A stretch of 64,000 nucleotides of DNA from Marinobacter lutaoensis (GTDB lineage Bacteria > Pseudomonadota > Gammaproteobacteria > Pseudomonadales > Oleiphilaceae). Of the stretch, positions 1 through 7,846 are shown piece by piece. Position 1 is the first letter of the stretch; every line of letters starts with the position of its first letter. The position numbers and the translations under genes were made by a program. The stretch is from positions 62,001 through 126,000 of the forward strand of contig NZ_MSCW01000009.1 in the NCBI RefSeq assembly GCF_001981305.1, given 5' to 3'. Below the pieces are notes generated by a model, which was given only the letters and a program-made list of their open reading frames with translations, was not told the DNA's origin and ran no database searches.

Positions 1-362
1 ACACCCTGTGGGTAGCGAAAGGATGCGTGCTGGTGCTTGCGCTTTTTTCGAGGTAGGCGCTTGAGGGGCTGGTCTTTATCGAAGGCGTCCCGGTAAGCCC
101 GGTCCAAATCCTTGAGCACTTGCTGAAGCGGCTGTGAATGGACTTTACGCAGGAAACCGTATTCCTCGGACTGCTTCCAGAGTGTGAGCCAGTAAGCAGC
201 CTCCTGATACCAGATCAGTGGTTGCTTCGCATCAAGCCGTCTCTGATTCATCCTCCAGATCTGGTTCCAGATCCAACGGCAACACCCGGCGTGGCGGAAC
301 AGCTTTTGCTCCAAGACCGGGTTGGTCTTTAGTCGAAACCTATAGGCTTTGCGGATCAGCAT
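1..362 (-). CDS. tnpB: TnpB, RNA-guided nuclease of an IS605-type element, N-terminal part (cut by window edge)
   Basis: The minus strand is open from an ATG at 362 to the window start and encodes about 120 residues beginning MLIRKAYRFRLKTNPVLEQK. This is the typical TnpB start (K-A-Y-R-F-R...), followed by the conserved CCRWIWNQ block and a PLQQVLKDLDRAYRDAF segment. TnpB proteins are RNA-guided DNA nucleases carried by IS200/IS605 transposons; their RuvC catalytic part lies outside this window, so activity cannot be judged. The gene diverges from the truncated tnpA at 368 with almost no space between them, so the normal intergenic region has been lost. A shrunken relative of the same subfamily lies at 16.1-16.3 kb. 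Confidence 0.88.
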   Translation of the reverse strand, partial: MLIRKAYRFRLKTNPVLEQKLFRHAGCCRWIWNQIWRMNQRRLDAKQPLIWYQEAAYWLTLWKQSEEYGFLRKVHSQPLQQVLKDLDRAYRDAFDKDQPLKRLPRKKRKHQHASFRYPQG

Positions 363-367
363 AGAAC

Positions 368-658
368 TTGTTCCGCAAGGTGTGTGAGGACTTCGAGGTG
401 GAACTGATCGAGTTCAACGGCGAGTCCGACCATGTGCATCTGCTGGTGAATTATCCTCCGAAGGTGCAGCTCTCCCGGTTGGTGAATTCATTAAAGGGTG
501 TGTCTAGCAGAAAACTGAAGCTGTATCACCCGGAACTCATCAAGCCCGCATACCTGAAAAACGCGCTCTGGTCGCCATCCTACTTTGCCGGTTCCGTTGG
601 CGGTGCGCCACTATCTGTCCTGAAGCAATACATCGAGCAGCAGAAAACACCTCACTAA
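368..658 (+). pseudogene. tnpA: IS200/IS605 transposase TnpA, 5'-truncated
   Basis: The 96 residues match the C-terminal two thirds of Y1 (HUH) transposases. The HUH motif DHVHLLV and the catalytic tyrosine context LKQYIEQQ are both present. About 45 N-terminal residues (the first beta strand and the HLVF-TKYRRK block seen in the intact copy at 1989) are missing. An in-frame stop lies immediately upstream of the TTG at 368, next to the tnpB start, which marks a deletion junction. It is probably inactive, although an intact TnpA nearby could mobilise the element in trans if the ends match. Confidence 0.85.
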
Positions 659-719
659 TCGCCCTGTCGGGCGATGGCGCTTATATCCCCGCCCTCAAAG
701 GGCGGGGTTTTACGCGCCG

Positions 720-900
720 CCAGGTGACTGCTCCCCGCCCTGACGGGCGAGGCTTCCAACTTCTCAGGCCGCTGCCGGTGCGTGACCGGGCTTACGCAAG
801 CCTCCATTGGCAGGAACCGACAGTCCTTCGGCTCGTAGTTTAATAACCCCCTGCTGGCGGATGTTGATCGCGGCATTAATGTCGCGGTCATGCTCCGTAT
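720..900 (-). ncRNA. Candidate omega (reRNA) guide RNA of the intact TnpB
   Basis: In IS605-type elements the TnpB guide RNA is made from the 3' end of tnpB through the element end, and the guide is the flanking DNA. Here the 3' end of tnpB is followed on the minus strand by TTGGAAGCCTCGCCC and a strong GC hairpin typical of such scaffolds. The flanking sequence beyond about 727 would be the guide and reads into the neighbouring element. The location follows from family knowledge; no promoter or processing site can be seen. Confidence 0.4.
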
Positions 901-1945
901 GGCAGACTGGGCAAGACCAGTTACGCACTTTTAGGGGCAAGGAGTCTACCTTGTGGGCGCAGCAGGAGCAGGTCTTGGAGCTGGCAAACCACTGGTCGAT
1001 CTTGACCAGATATTTACCTTGTGCCTTGGCCTTGTACTCCAGCTTCTGGATCAAGCTGAACCAACTGGCATCAGCGATATTCTTCGCCAATTTCTTGTTC
1101 TTCAACAGGTTTTTCACTTTCAGTGTCTCGACTACCACCGCTTGGTTTTCGTCGATGAGTTGTCGAGACAGCTTGTGCTGAAAATCAGCACGGGCATTTG
1201 CAAGGCGCTCATACGCCTTGGCCAGTTTCAGCCGCGCTTGCGCACGACCTTTGCTGCCTTTCTGGCAGCGAGACAGGGCTTTTTGCTTGCGTCGAAGGTT
1301 TGCAGCAGCACGTTTCAGGAAGCGTGGGTTCGCTATCTTGTTGCCTTCTGAGTCGATAAGGAGATGGGTGAGTCCCATATCAACGCCCAGTACCGCATCG
1401 ACAGTTTTCAGGGGTGAAGGGGCTTCTACACCATCCTCAAACAACAGAGATGCGTAATACTTCCCCGTCACTGTCCGCGACAGAGTGATGCTCTTGAGGT
1501 TACCCGTCAGTTCGCGGTGAATCCTTGCTTTGATCGGCTCCATCTTCGGCACCTTGATCCAGTTCTCACCTGCACTGACGCTCGTGCAGTGGTAACTGGA
1601 CTGCTTCCCGTGCTTGCGCTTGAACTTCGGGTAATGCGCCGGGTGCTTCGGATCAAAGAAATTCTGGAAGGCTTTATCGAGGTTGATGCACGCTTGCTGG
1701 AGTGCGATGGAGTCGAAGTCTCTGAGCCAGTGATACTTGCGGGACTTCTTCGCCACCGCCAGCAGGGGCTTGAGGTCTTGCTTGGCACGAAGTTTCCTAC
1801 CATGCCGCCGGTACTGAGAGCTGATGATATGCAATGCCTTGTTGTACACAAACCGCGTAGCACCAAACTGGCGGTTAAGGAACTCCGCCTGCTCAGGTGT
1901 CGGATAGATGCGTACCTTGATTGCCTTTAACATTTCAGTGCTCAC
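764..1945 (-). CDS. tnpB: TnpB, RNA-guided nuclease (IS605 family), intact
   Basis: The 393-residue protein has the full TnpB architecture: an N-terminal helix-turn-helix-like region (KVRIYPTPEQAEFLNRQFG), an OB/WED-like middle and a RuvC nuclease split around a zinc ribbon. The predicted acidic triad is complete: D189 in GVDMGLTHL, E273 in VVVETLKVKNL and D355 in HDRDINAAINI. The zinc ribbon cysteines are CSCC and CPVC. The C terminus is a typical short Ala/Pro tail. The start is ATG at 1945 or the next Met at 1930. It diverges from tnpA. All catalytic residues are retained, so it is probably an active nuclease that cuts DNA matching its guide. Confidence 0.93.
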   Translation of the reverse strand: MSTEMLKAIKVRIYPTPEQAEFLNRQFGATRFVYNKALHIISSQYRRHGRKLRAKQDLKPLLAVAKKSRKYHWLRDFDSIALQQACINLDKAFQNFFDPKHPAHYPKFKRKHGKQSSYHCTSVSAGENWIKVPKMEPIKARIHRELTGNLKSITLSRTVTGKYYASLLFEDGVEAPSPLKTVDAVLGVDMGLTHLLIDSEGNKIANPRFLKRAAANLRRKQKALSRCQKGSKGRAQARLKLAKAYERLANARADFQHKLSRQLIDENQAVVVETLKVKNLLKNKKLAKNIADASWFSLIQKLEYKAKAQGKYLVKIDQWFASSKTCSCCAHKVDSLPLKVRNWSCPVCHTEHDRDINAAINIRQQGVIKLRAEGLSVPANGGLRKPGHAPAAA

Positions 1946-1988
1946 AGCTAGAATAGAGTAATTATAGTATTTATAGAGTCATTTTCAA

Positions 1989-2417
1989 ATGAGTGTACAG
2001 GATCACACGCCCCTCAAGGACTACCTGAGAAAACGGCACAGCGTCACGAGGCTAGTCGTGCATCTGGTCTTCACCACCAAGTACCGCCGTAAGCTGTTTG
2101 ACGGCTACATGGTTGAACAACTGCGTGAAGCGTTTGAGTCGGCCTGCGAGAAATTGGAGTGCGAGCTGATGGAAATGGATGGCGAGGCCGACCACGTTCA
2201 CCTGCTCGTAAGTTACCCGCCCAAGCTATCCGTCAGCGTGTTGGTGAACAACCTGAAATCTGTATCGTCACGCCGTATACGAATACTCAATACGCACATA
2301 CCACGGCAAAGCAAAAGTGGGGCGCTGTGGTCACGCTCCTACTTCGCGTGTAGCGCCGGGGGGGCGACCATTGAGACTTTGCGGGAGTACGTGCAGAGTC
2401 AGGCTACACCGGATTAG
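1989..2417 (+). CDS. tnpA: TnpA, Y1 HUH transposase of IS605-type element, intact
   Basis: The 142-residue protein is of full length for IS200/IS605 TnpA. It has the N-terminal RHSVTRLVVHLVFTTKYRR block, the HUH metal site H69-V-H71 in DHVHLL and the catalytic tyrosine Y134 in LREYVQ. TnpA cuts single-stranded DNA at the hairpin ends and moves the element by a peel-and-paste mechanism linked to replication. The gene starts 43 bp from the divergent tnpB start, so the two share a short promoter region. Confidence 0.93.
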   Translation: MSVQDHTPLKDYLRKRHSVTRLVVHLVFTTKYRRKLFDGYMVEQLREAFESACEKLECELMEMDGEADHVHLLVSYPPKLSVSVLVNNLKSVSSRRIRILNTHIPRQSKSGALWSRSYFACSAGGATIETLREYVQSQATPD

Positions 2418-2480
2418 AACCGCTGCGCGGTTCCCGCTTGTATCCCCGCCCGATTGGGCGGGGGTTTACGCGGGGTTGTG

Positions 2481-2819
2481 CTAAGTTTTTTCTGGATGAA
2501 GTCTGCAAGCCTGGGAAATCATGTAGCCAACCCCTGCGATCTTGTGTTCGTGTTTAGGGCCGAATGATTGAAGGTGAGCGCGAACACACCTGTTTAAATG
2601 CTCTGGTTTTACTCCATCATTGAGCTCGACCTTGCAAGCTGGCAGCTCGGTGCCGTAAAAGATGGCTTCCGCTAACGAGGTGTAAAGGTTCCCCCGCTTA
2701 AAATCCTCCGGAATTTCCTCCCAGGTTGGCAGCAGGCGCTCAGTTGAGAACGCCAGCTCTACATCAGTAATGGACGCAACTTGTTCCGGCGTTAAGCTAT
2801 ATGGTTTATCGTGTGGCAT
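2481..2819 (-). CDS. Conserved-looking hypothetical protein, 112 aa
   Basis: I do not recognise a family. The start at 2819 (MPHDKPYSLTPEQV) is chosen because the longer open frame upstream overlaps the next gene and has low-complexity shadow-like content. A GGA 10 bases upstream is a weak ribosome site. The protein is soluble, acidic in the first half and basic in the second, with a helical C terminus. It lies between the IS605 end and the small membrane-protein gene and is transcribed away from PRTRC. Confidence 0.55.
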   Translation of the reverse strand: MPHDKPYSLTPEQVASITDVELAFSTERLLPTWEEIPEDFKRGNLYTSLAEAIFYGTELPACKVELNDGVKPEHLNRCVRAHLQSFGPKHEHKIAGVGYMISQACRLHPEKT

Positions 2820-2917
2820 TATCGAATTCCAATAACTGATCAGTGATCTATCTGAGCGTCGAACACCATTGGTTCTATGCTGGTTTGGCCATTCGTACCC
2901 AATTTGGATGTCGCCCG

Positions 2918-3223
2918 TTAGAGCTTCTGACGAAGCAAGTATAACTCGGTGATAATCCGAGCCACCCCAATTATCAAAACACCCAAAGCAGGCAGGACGA
3001 GAGACGAGATGTCCTGGGCCACATGAGCCACCCGGCTCTGCCAATCTGCACCGCCAGCAAAGAACACCGTCACCCAGAGTAGAATCAAGGCCCAGCCCAC
3101 CAAATCGATCAGCGTCGCAGCCAGGGAACCCAGCCGGGGAGTTCGCTTTGCTTCTTGCGTTGCCCCGACTTTCTCTAACTGCGCGATGGATTCCCCATCT
3201 TCCGGTAATCGCCCTTGCGCCAT
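2918..3223 (-). CDS. Small two-span membrane protein
   Basis: From the ATG at 3223, preceded by the ribosome site GGGGGTGAC, it encodes 101 residues. A charged N terminus (MAQGRLPEDGESIAQLEK) is followed by two hydrophobic helices, around residues 37-56 (LIDLVGWALILLWVTVFFAG) and 72-92 (SSLVLPALGVLIIGVARIIT). No known family is recognised. It is divergent from the PRTRC ParB gene, so the region at 3224-3410 carries signals for both. Confidence 0.65.
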   Translation of the reverse strand: MAQGRLPEDGESIAQLEKVGATQEAKRTPRLGSLAATLIDLVGWALILLWVTVFFAGGADWQSRVAHVAQDISSLVLPALGVLIIGVARIITELYLLRQKL

Positions 3224-3338
3224 GTCACCCCCGTTTTCCTGTGTTGACCTACTGGATTTTAACACTGGGGCTACATGCACTCCGGCCATTCCGCCCAAAC
3301 GAAACAGCCTTCTCCAACGAATTCTGAGGGCAAAAGAG

Positions 3339-3367
3339 TTGAAAATAGTATGCGTAAAGCATACCAT
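3339..3367 (+). promoter_or_regulatory. PRTRC parB promoter with GTATGC-N5-GCATAC operator
   Basis: A -35 TTGAAA (3339-3344), 17-bp spacer and -10 TACCAT (3362-3367) are overlapped by a perfect inverted repeat GTATGC GTAAA GCATAC (3348-3364). The operator fills the spacer and enters the -10, as expected for repression by steric block. The same layout recurs at 5905 and 7794. Confidence 0.75.
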
Positions 3368-3410
3368 ATAAAGCGTAAGAGGTCACACGCCCAAGCACGG
3401 AGAGAAAACC

Positions 3411-5246
3411 ATGACATTCGATGCAACCCTCAGCCAAAGCACAACAGAAATCGCAGAGCAAGCGTCCACACCGAACAGCGACACCCACGCGGAAGCAGAA
3501 GAAGTGCGCTTTGTCAGCCCAAACGAAATTGAGATCATCCCGGAACGCAACCCGCGTCGAACCCGCTCAAAAACTGAAGTGGACGAAATGCGCGAGTCCA
3601 TTCGCCGGCGCGGCGTAATGCAGTCCGTCATGGTTCGCCCAAACCCGAATCCTGACACCGACAAGCCGTATGAGCTGATCGCCGGATATACCAGGATGGC
3701 GCTTGCCCTGGAGCTAGGAATTGAGAAAGTACCGGCCCTGGTGCGTCAGGTTTCAGACGACCAGATTCTTGAATTTGCCGCGATTGAAAACATCGTGCGG
3801 TCAGACATGACTCCGATGGATGAAGGCATGGCCGCTCGAAACCTCATGTCTGAAGGCAAAGATGCGGATGAGATTTGTAAACTGCTGGGATGGAACCCAA
3901 CCTTTCTCAAGGGGCGCATCCAGTTGACGCACTGCATCGATGAAGTAGCACAAGCCTTGTGCGACAAACAAATCAACATCGGTCACGCGCAACTGCTATC
4001 TGGCCTTCGCCCCGAGTCTCAAAAGAACGCCCTGGCAGTGATCGTGCAACACAATCTGACTGTTGACCAATTACGAGAGAAGATCGACCAGCTTTCATTG
4101 CGACTCAAAGCCGCTGCGTTTGATCTGACAGATTGTGCAACCTGCCCCCACAATTCATCGACCCAGACCAGCCTTTTTGCTGATACGACATCGTTGGCTA
4201 AGGCGCGGTGCCTGAATAAAGCCTGCTTTGAGAAAAAAACCCAAGAGCATCTAACCTCGGTAAAAGCAGAGCTGGCGGAGTCCTATCACAAAATTGCGTT
4301 CACTAGCGAAGTGCCAACGGGTGCAACAACCGTTGTGGTTGCGGGTGGCCCTCACGGGGTAGGCGAACAACAGGCGCAAGCCTGCACCGAGTGCCAGCAC
4401 TTCGGAGCTTTGATTGACAACGCACTCGGCTCCAAAGCTGCCGTGACAGAGCATGTGTGCTTCAACCTGAAATGCCACAATGAGAAGGTGGCGGCCCACA
4501 AAAACATCATTGCAACGGATGCACAACAGGATCAGACCACAAGCAAGGGTGAGACAAACAATGACTCTGGTGCCATGCCCGCTGGCGCTAAAGGCTCCAA
4601 TAAGCAAAGCGCATCGGAAAACGGCAAAGCCAAGCAAACCAAGTCACCAGCTAAGACCGCCATCCCTAAGAAGATTCTGGAACAACACCATCAGATTCAC
4701 CGGAAGGCAGCCGCTGAAACCGCACAAAACGAACGAAAACTTGCTCTCATTGGCAGCATCCTGTGCCTGATTCGTGATGCCAAGGTGACGCTGCCAAAAA
4801 CGCCGAAAGACTGGCCGGTGTCAATCAGCGATGGCAAGTCCGCCCGGAAAGCAGCCGAGCTTCTTGATACCCAGCCCGTAGAAGCGCTGGAAAAACTGCA
4901 AACGAAGCTGGTCAGCCAGATGGTGTTGAAAGCGCAAGGCAATTTCGGTGGCGAAAACGAGGGTGATGTATTTGGTGGTTTTGCTCACTGGATCGCAGAG
5001 TCTCGTCAGTCTGATCTGTCGGCGTACTTCACTATGAGCGCAGAGTATCTGTCTGCGTTTACCAAACCGATGATCGAGTCGCGCCTTAAAGCAGCGGGTT
5101 TCGACAAGCACTACGACCAAACGCATGGTGACAAGGCGTTCGATGCACTGATGAAAGGCAATAAAGGCGACATCCTCAAAGCCGTCAAAGAGTCTGATTT
5201 CAATTTCAGCGGCTTTATTCCCGAAGGGTTGGCACTGAGCAAGTAA
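3411..5246 (+). CDS. PRTRC system ParB family protein
   Basis: The 611-residue protein starts at ATG 3411 after AGAGAAAACC. Residues about 30-120 form a ParB/Srx-like NTPase fold (EIEIIPERNPRR, then ELIAGYTRMALALELG), followed by a ParB HTH region (DEGMAARNLMSEG...ICKLLGWNPTFLKGRI). The C-terminal half has Cys pairs (CATC, CLNKACF, CTEC, CFNLKC) that could bind zinc, and a Lys/Gln-rich linker. This arrangement is typical of the ParB member of the PRTRC (ParB-related, ThiF-related cassette) found on plasmids of proteobacteria. The cassette's function is not established. It is the first gene of the cassette and has its own operator-controlled promoter. Confidence 0.9.
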   Translation: MTFDATLSQSTTEIAEQASTPNSDTHAEAEEVRFVSPNEIEIIPERNPRRTRSKTEVDEMRESIRRRGVMQSVMVRPNPNPDTDKPYELIAGYTRMALALELGIEKVPALVRQVSDDQILEFAAIENIVRSDMTPMDEGMAARNLMSEGKDADEICKLLGWNPTFLKGRIQLTHCIDEVAQALCDKQINIGHAQLLSGLRPESQKNALAVIVQHNLTVDQLREKIDQLSLRLKAAAFDLTDCATCPHNSSTQTSLFADTTSLAKARCLNKACFEKKTQEHLTSVKAELAESYHKIAFTSEVPTGATTVVVAGGPHGVGEQQAQACTECQHFGALIDNALGSKAAVTEHVCFNLKCHNEKVAAHKNIIATDAQQDQTTSKGETNNDSGAMPAGAKGSNKQSASENGKAKQTKSPAKTAIPKKILEQHHQIHRKAAAETAQNERKLALIGSILCLIRDAKVTLPKTPKDWPVSISDGKSARKAAELLDTQPVEALEKLQTKLVSQMVLKAQGNFGGENEGDVFGGFAHWIAESRQSDLSAYFTMSAEYLSAFTKPMIESRLKAAGFDKHYDQTHGDKAFDALMKGNKGDILKAVKESDFNFSGFIPEGLALSK

Positions 5247-5252
5247 TGGCAA

Positions 5253-5278
5253 CCGGCGGGGACAAACTGTCCCCCCGG
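5253..5278 (+). terminator. GC hairpin between PRTRC parB and protein E genes
   Basis: GGGGACA (5258-5264) pairs with TGTCCCC (5268-5274), with CCGG on each side also able to pair. No T run follows, so it is more likely an attenuator or mRNA stabiliser than a full terminator. Confidence 0.4.
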
Positions 5279-5322
5279 AGAACTGAAAACGGTCGAAACG
5301 AATATTGATTGAGGTAACAAAG

Positions 5323-5778
5323 ATGAACTCTACCCTGCTGGAACTGGTGACTCCGATTCTGAACAGCAAGACCGCAAAAGTAACCATGGATATTTCCGCT
5401 GGCCCTACGGATGACGAACTCCAAGTGGTCGTAAAACCCGTCATTGGCCCGGTTTCAGACAAGGCACCGGAAGAATTGAAAGTCCTGTGCGCCGCGCTTG
5501 GACAGCACATCAAGGTAACGGGCGAGCCGGGCGACATTGAACGACTCCTGGCCGAGCGCGTGAACGAACAAGCGGGCAAGCGCCACCAATGGGCGAACCG
5601 GGCAGCCCAACTCGACGCCGCTATCGCCGCCGCAGCCGCCAAAGACGCCAATGGCAGCAAGAAAACGACCTCTACAACCAGCACGAAGAAAACCGAAACC
5701 TCTGGTGCACTGGTGGAAACCGACACCGAGGATTCACCGAATGAAAACGAGGCGCCGTCCTTCGATCTCGATCTTTGA
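5323..5778 (+). CDS. PRTRC system protein E
   Basis: The 151-residue protein matches the PRTRC E family in its N-terminal region (LLELVTPILNSKTAKVTMDIS) and the conserved APEELKVL...VTGEPGDIERLL part. The tail is low-complexity, with Ala/Lys/Thr-rich and then acidic residues (NENEAPSFDLDL). The ATG at 5323 is preferred over the upstream TTG because GAGGT lies 7 bases ahead of it. It follows the ParB gene by 76 bp, separated by a GC hairpin, and is closed by a strong terminator. Its biochemical role is unknown. Confidence 0.85.
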   Translation: MNSTLLELVTPILNSKTAKVTMDISAGPTDDELQVVVKPVIGPVSDKAPEELKVLCAALGQHIKVTGEPGDIERLLAERVNEQAGKRHQWANRAAQLDAAIAAAAAKDANGSKKTTSTTSTKKTETSGALVETDTEDSPNENEAPSFDLDL

Positions 5779-5816
5779 TCCGCAGAAACCTCCGTGCGCC
5801 GGGAATACCCGGTTTT

Positions 5817-5844
5817 GGGCGAACCTTTCGGTTCGCCCTTTTTT
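5817..5844 (+). terminator. Intrinsic terminator after PRTRC E
   Basis: GGGCGAACC (5817-5825), a four-base loop TTTC and GGTTCGCCC (to 5838) are followed by six T. This is a strong rho-independent terminator, which makes parB-E a unit separate from C-F. Confidence 0.9.
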
Positions 5845-5904
5845 GTGCCCAGACAGGCGAAACGAGTCCTGGCATTCACGATAGTGAGCACTTCTTGTGT
5901 TGTG

Positions 5905-5933
5905 TTGACAGAAGTATGCGTAACGCATACTAT
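5905..5933 (+). promoter_or_regulatory. PRTRC C-F promoter with GTATGC-N5-GCATAC operator
   Basis: A consensus -35 TTGACA (5905-5910), 17-bp spacer and -10 TACTAT (5928-5933). The operator GTATGC GTAAC GCATAC at 5914-5930 sits between and over them. This is the strongest -35 of the group. Confidence 0.82.
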
Positions 5934-6015
5934 ATGACTATCTCGGATCGATTGCCTCGCATCCGACTAACCCCGCGAACACGATCAATCGCTTTTGCCA
6001 CACAGGAGAAACACT

Positions 6016-6225
6016 ATGGCAACCATCACCACGCTAACCCGAGTATTCCGCCTGGGAGCTACCGATTTGCCTGACCCTGATCCCGATCTGACGCCGGAGC
6101 AGGTTTTGGAAGCCTACAAGGAACAATATCCTTCACTTCGCTACGGCAAAGTTCAGGAAGTCGGGATCGAAGCGGACACCCTTGTATATCAACTCGTGCC
6201 TGCCGAGCTGCACCCCAATGGCTGA
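6016..6225 (+). CDS. PRTRC system protein C
   Basis: The 69-residue protein starts at ATG 6016 behind AGGAG (6003-6007). The sequence (LTRVFRLGATDLPDPDPDLTPEQVLEAY) and its length match the small PRTRC C family. It has a ubiquitin-like size and sits in a cassette with an E1-like ThiF protein. A ubiquitin-like role for it is speculation, as no terminal Gly-Gly is present (it ends HPNG). It overlaps the next small frame by 8 bp. Confidence 0.88.
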   Translation: MATITTLTRVFRLGATDLPDPDPDLTPEQVLEAYKEQYPSLRYGKVQEVGIEADTLVYQLVPAELHPNG

Positions 6226-6433
6226 CTTGGAACGGGCGTTAGCCGAATTGGAGCAGTGGGCCGACCATGACGCCAATTCGGCAAGTCTGACAACAACCGG
6301 CGGCCATCATGGTGAATACGGAGAAGAAGAATCATGTTTGTCACCCCATCAGATCAGATGCCTGCTCGATCTGGCCAGGAACATCCGGGCCTGCCCTTTG
6401 CCGGAGTCGCTAATGCCGCCTATCCCTCGCTAA
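6218..6433 (+). CDS. Small protein within PRTRC cassette, 71 aa
   Basis: It starts at ATG 6218, overlapping the stop of PRTRC C, as expected for translational coupling. The first half (MADLERALAELEQWADHDAN) is a plausible amphipathic helix. The second half contains CLSPHQIRCLLDLARNI. Its last 100 bases overlap the start of the F gene in another frame, so its end or the F start may be mis-set. No family is recognised. Confidence 0.5.
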   Translation: MADLERALAELEQWADHDANSASLTTTGGHHGEYGEEESCLSPHQIRCLLDLARNIRACPLPESLMPPIPR

Positions 6434-7797
6434 CCTGCCAGGCACAGGGACACCCCCTGCTCCCTGTGCTGCGGGTTCCAGAATTTGGCAGCCACACTCA
6501 AAACGAGTACACCCTGGCAAAGGCGTTCAGCACTACAAAGCTGAAAGGCCAACCCGACCGATCCACACTTTTCGAGCACATCAACGTGCTTGCAAAAACC
6601 GGTCATCTAACCGCCGATCAGGCCCGCTACCTGGCCGAACATAAAGAGCAAGATGCCGTCCTCTGGAATGCTGTGGGCTCCTTGTCGAAAGACTGCTTCA
6701 CTGACTCGGAGCGCCACATTTCAAGCTCTGTGGACACCCTCGTTCGCACGACATTTCCGCTACAGAAGATTGTCAGGTTCGCTGTGGAATGGAAGCGGGC
6801 TTATCCAGCCTCCATCAAAGACGCAACCATCCGAAATCTGAACCGGGCCGTTATCGGTACAGAGCACAAAGGGAATGCACAACCCCCACAAAAGAAATTC
6901 GACAAACTGCGAAACGCCACTGCCGCTGTACTATGGGACGTAACAACCTTTCTCAACAACCGGATGAAGAAGCAAGTTGGCTGGATCGAACTTGGTTTTG
7001 ATTTGCATAAAACCACCGACAACCACCCCATCGCACTCAGCTTTGGCGGTGTTTCAGGGTTCGTCTACAACATCGATTTGGCCCAGTGTCAGGAAGAAAT
7101 TTGGCAAACCACCAATCTGGCCTTGCAACTCATCACCACCATCGCCTGCCCAGGCATGACATCGGCGGACGCTCTGGAATACCACGAATGCCTTCTGGAT
7201 GAAGTTTGCGAAGAACTCGCGGAGATTGAACAAGCCCTGGAAGCGGCCGGGGTAGACGTTGACGATGATGATAGCGTGGACGCCTTTCTTGACCGTATTG
7301 AGACGTGGGTGATTACCACATCTGAGGAACTGCAATATTACCGGGAGAGAGCGCGGCGCCTGAACCAAGAAAAAAAGCGCTGGCAACTGCCTCCCACCAC
7401 CCAACATAACCTGGACAGCCTGCATCAGTTATTGCAACAGCTTCCAGCCCCGGCAAACGAACAGGAAACAAAGCTGATTGAATGGTGCCGCCAGGCATAT
7501 CAGACGTTACGTGACATCCCCACCTTCTGGACTGAGTGTATCGACGCATCGCACCAGCCATGCGCAAGCTATGAATTCGATGCCAACCTTCTCATTATGT
7601 TGAAAGACGACCAGGAAACGCTTGAGGTTGCGGACAGCATTCACCGTTCGATGATGGAAGGCGGCGAAGAAGTGAGAATGGAGTTTGACTATGCCACGCC
7701 TCCGGCACAACTGGTTCGGCTGGCCGACACGATCAATGTCGGATGGCGACTGCTCGACGCGCTTGATGAGGCCGTAAACGCTGGCAAGGACACTTGA
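6334..7797 (+). CDS. PRTRC system protein F
   Basis: The 487-residue soluble protein resembles PRTRC F, with the N-terminal LLPVLRVPEFGSHTQNEYTL and a long helical body. It includes an acidic stretch EAAGVDVDDDDSVDAFL around residues 305-322. The start ATG 6334 follows GGAGAAGAAG. A later start closer to the conserved LPVLRVPE block is possible because of the overlap with the 71-residue frame. The catalytic role is unknown. It is the last gene of the C-F unit; the next promoter begins at its stop codon. Confidence 0.82.
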   Translation: MFVTPSDQMPARSGQEHPGLPFAGVANAAYPSLTCQAQGHPLLPVLRVPEFGSHTQNEYTLAKAFSTTKLKGQPDRSTLFEHINVLAKTGHLTADQARYLAEHKEQDAVLWNAVGSLSKDCFTDSERHISSSVDTLVRTTFPLQKIVRFAVEWKRAYPASIKDATIRNLNRAVIGTEHKGNAQPPQKKFDKLRNATAAVLWDVTTFLNNRMKKQVGWIELGFDLHKTTDNHPIALSFGGVSGFVYNIDLAQCQEEIWQTTNLALQLITTIACPGMTSADALEYHECLLDEVCEELAEIEQALEAAGVDVDDDDSVDAFLDRIETWVITTSEELQYYRERARRLNQEKKRWQLPPTTQHNLDSLHQLLQQLPAPANEQETKLIEWCRQAYQTLRDIPTFWTECIDASHQPCASYEFDANLLIMLKDDQETLEVADSIHRSMMEGGEEVRMEFDYATPPAQLVRLADTINVGWRLLDALDEAVNAGKDT

Positions 7798-7822
7798 CTA
7801 TAGTATGCTTTAGGCATACCAT
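7794..7822 (+). promoter_or_regulatory. PRTRC B-ThiF promoter with GTATGC-N5-GCATAC operator
   Basis: -35 TTGACT (7794-7799), 17-bp spacer and -10 TACCAT (7817-7822). The operator GTATGC TTTAG GCATAC spans 7803-7819. The geometry is identical to that of the other two PRTRC promoters. Confidence 0.8.
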
Positions 7823-7846
7823 GGGGGAGTAGATGGGAGGAAACCT

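Larger units (their letters stand above)
1..715. mobile_element. IS605-type element, 5' part outside window, tnpA damaged
   Basis: It contains the divergent tnpB (minus) and truncated tnpA (plus). The tnpA-side end follows the stop codon: a small hairpin at 659-675, then CTTATATCCCCGCC and a GC hairpin (about 690-709) ending in TTTTACGCG. The same order of hairpin, CTT(G/A)TATCCCCGCC and TTTACGCG follows tnpA of the second element, so both boundaries can be recognised by comparison. The exact terminal base is inferred. Confidence 0.75.
718..2475. mobile_element. Complete IS605-type element with intact tnpB and tnpA
   Basis: Divergent intact tnpB (764-1945, minus) and tnpA (1989-2417, plus) are flanked by subterminal hairpins. 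On the tnpB side there is CTCCCCGCCCTGACGGGCGAGG at about 730-752. On the tnpA side there are two hairpins at 2418-2433 and about 2443-2464, followed by TTTACGCGG. IS605 elements lack terminal inverted repeats and use single-stranded hairpins, so the exact ends are estimates to about 10 bp. The tnpB-side end abuts the tnpA-side end of the neighbouring element, so this copy appears to have landed at the end of a related element. Confidence 0.8.

Noticed and set aside
4821..5891. Long minus-strand frame of 356 residues across PRTRC ParB and E
   Set aside because: The plus-strand genes there are recognised families with ribosome sites; the minus frame has Ser/Val-rich, shadow-like composition and even runs through the E terminator.
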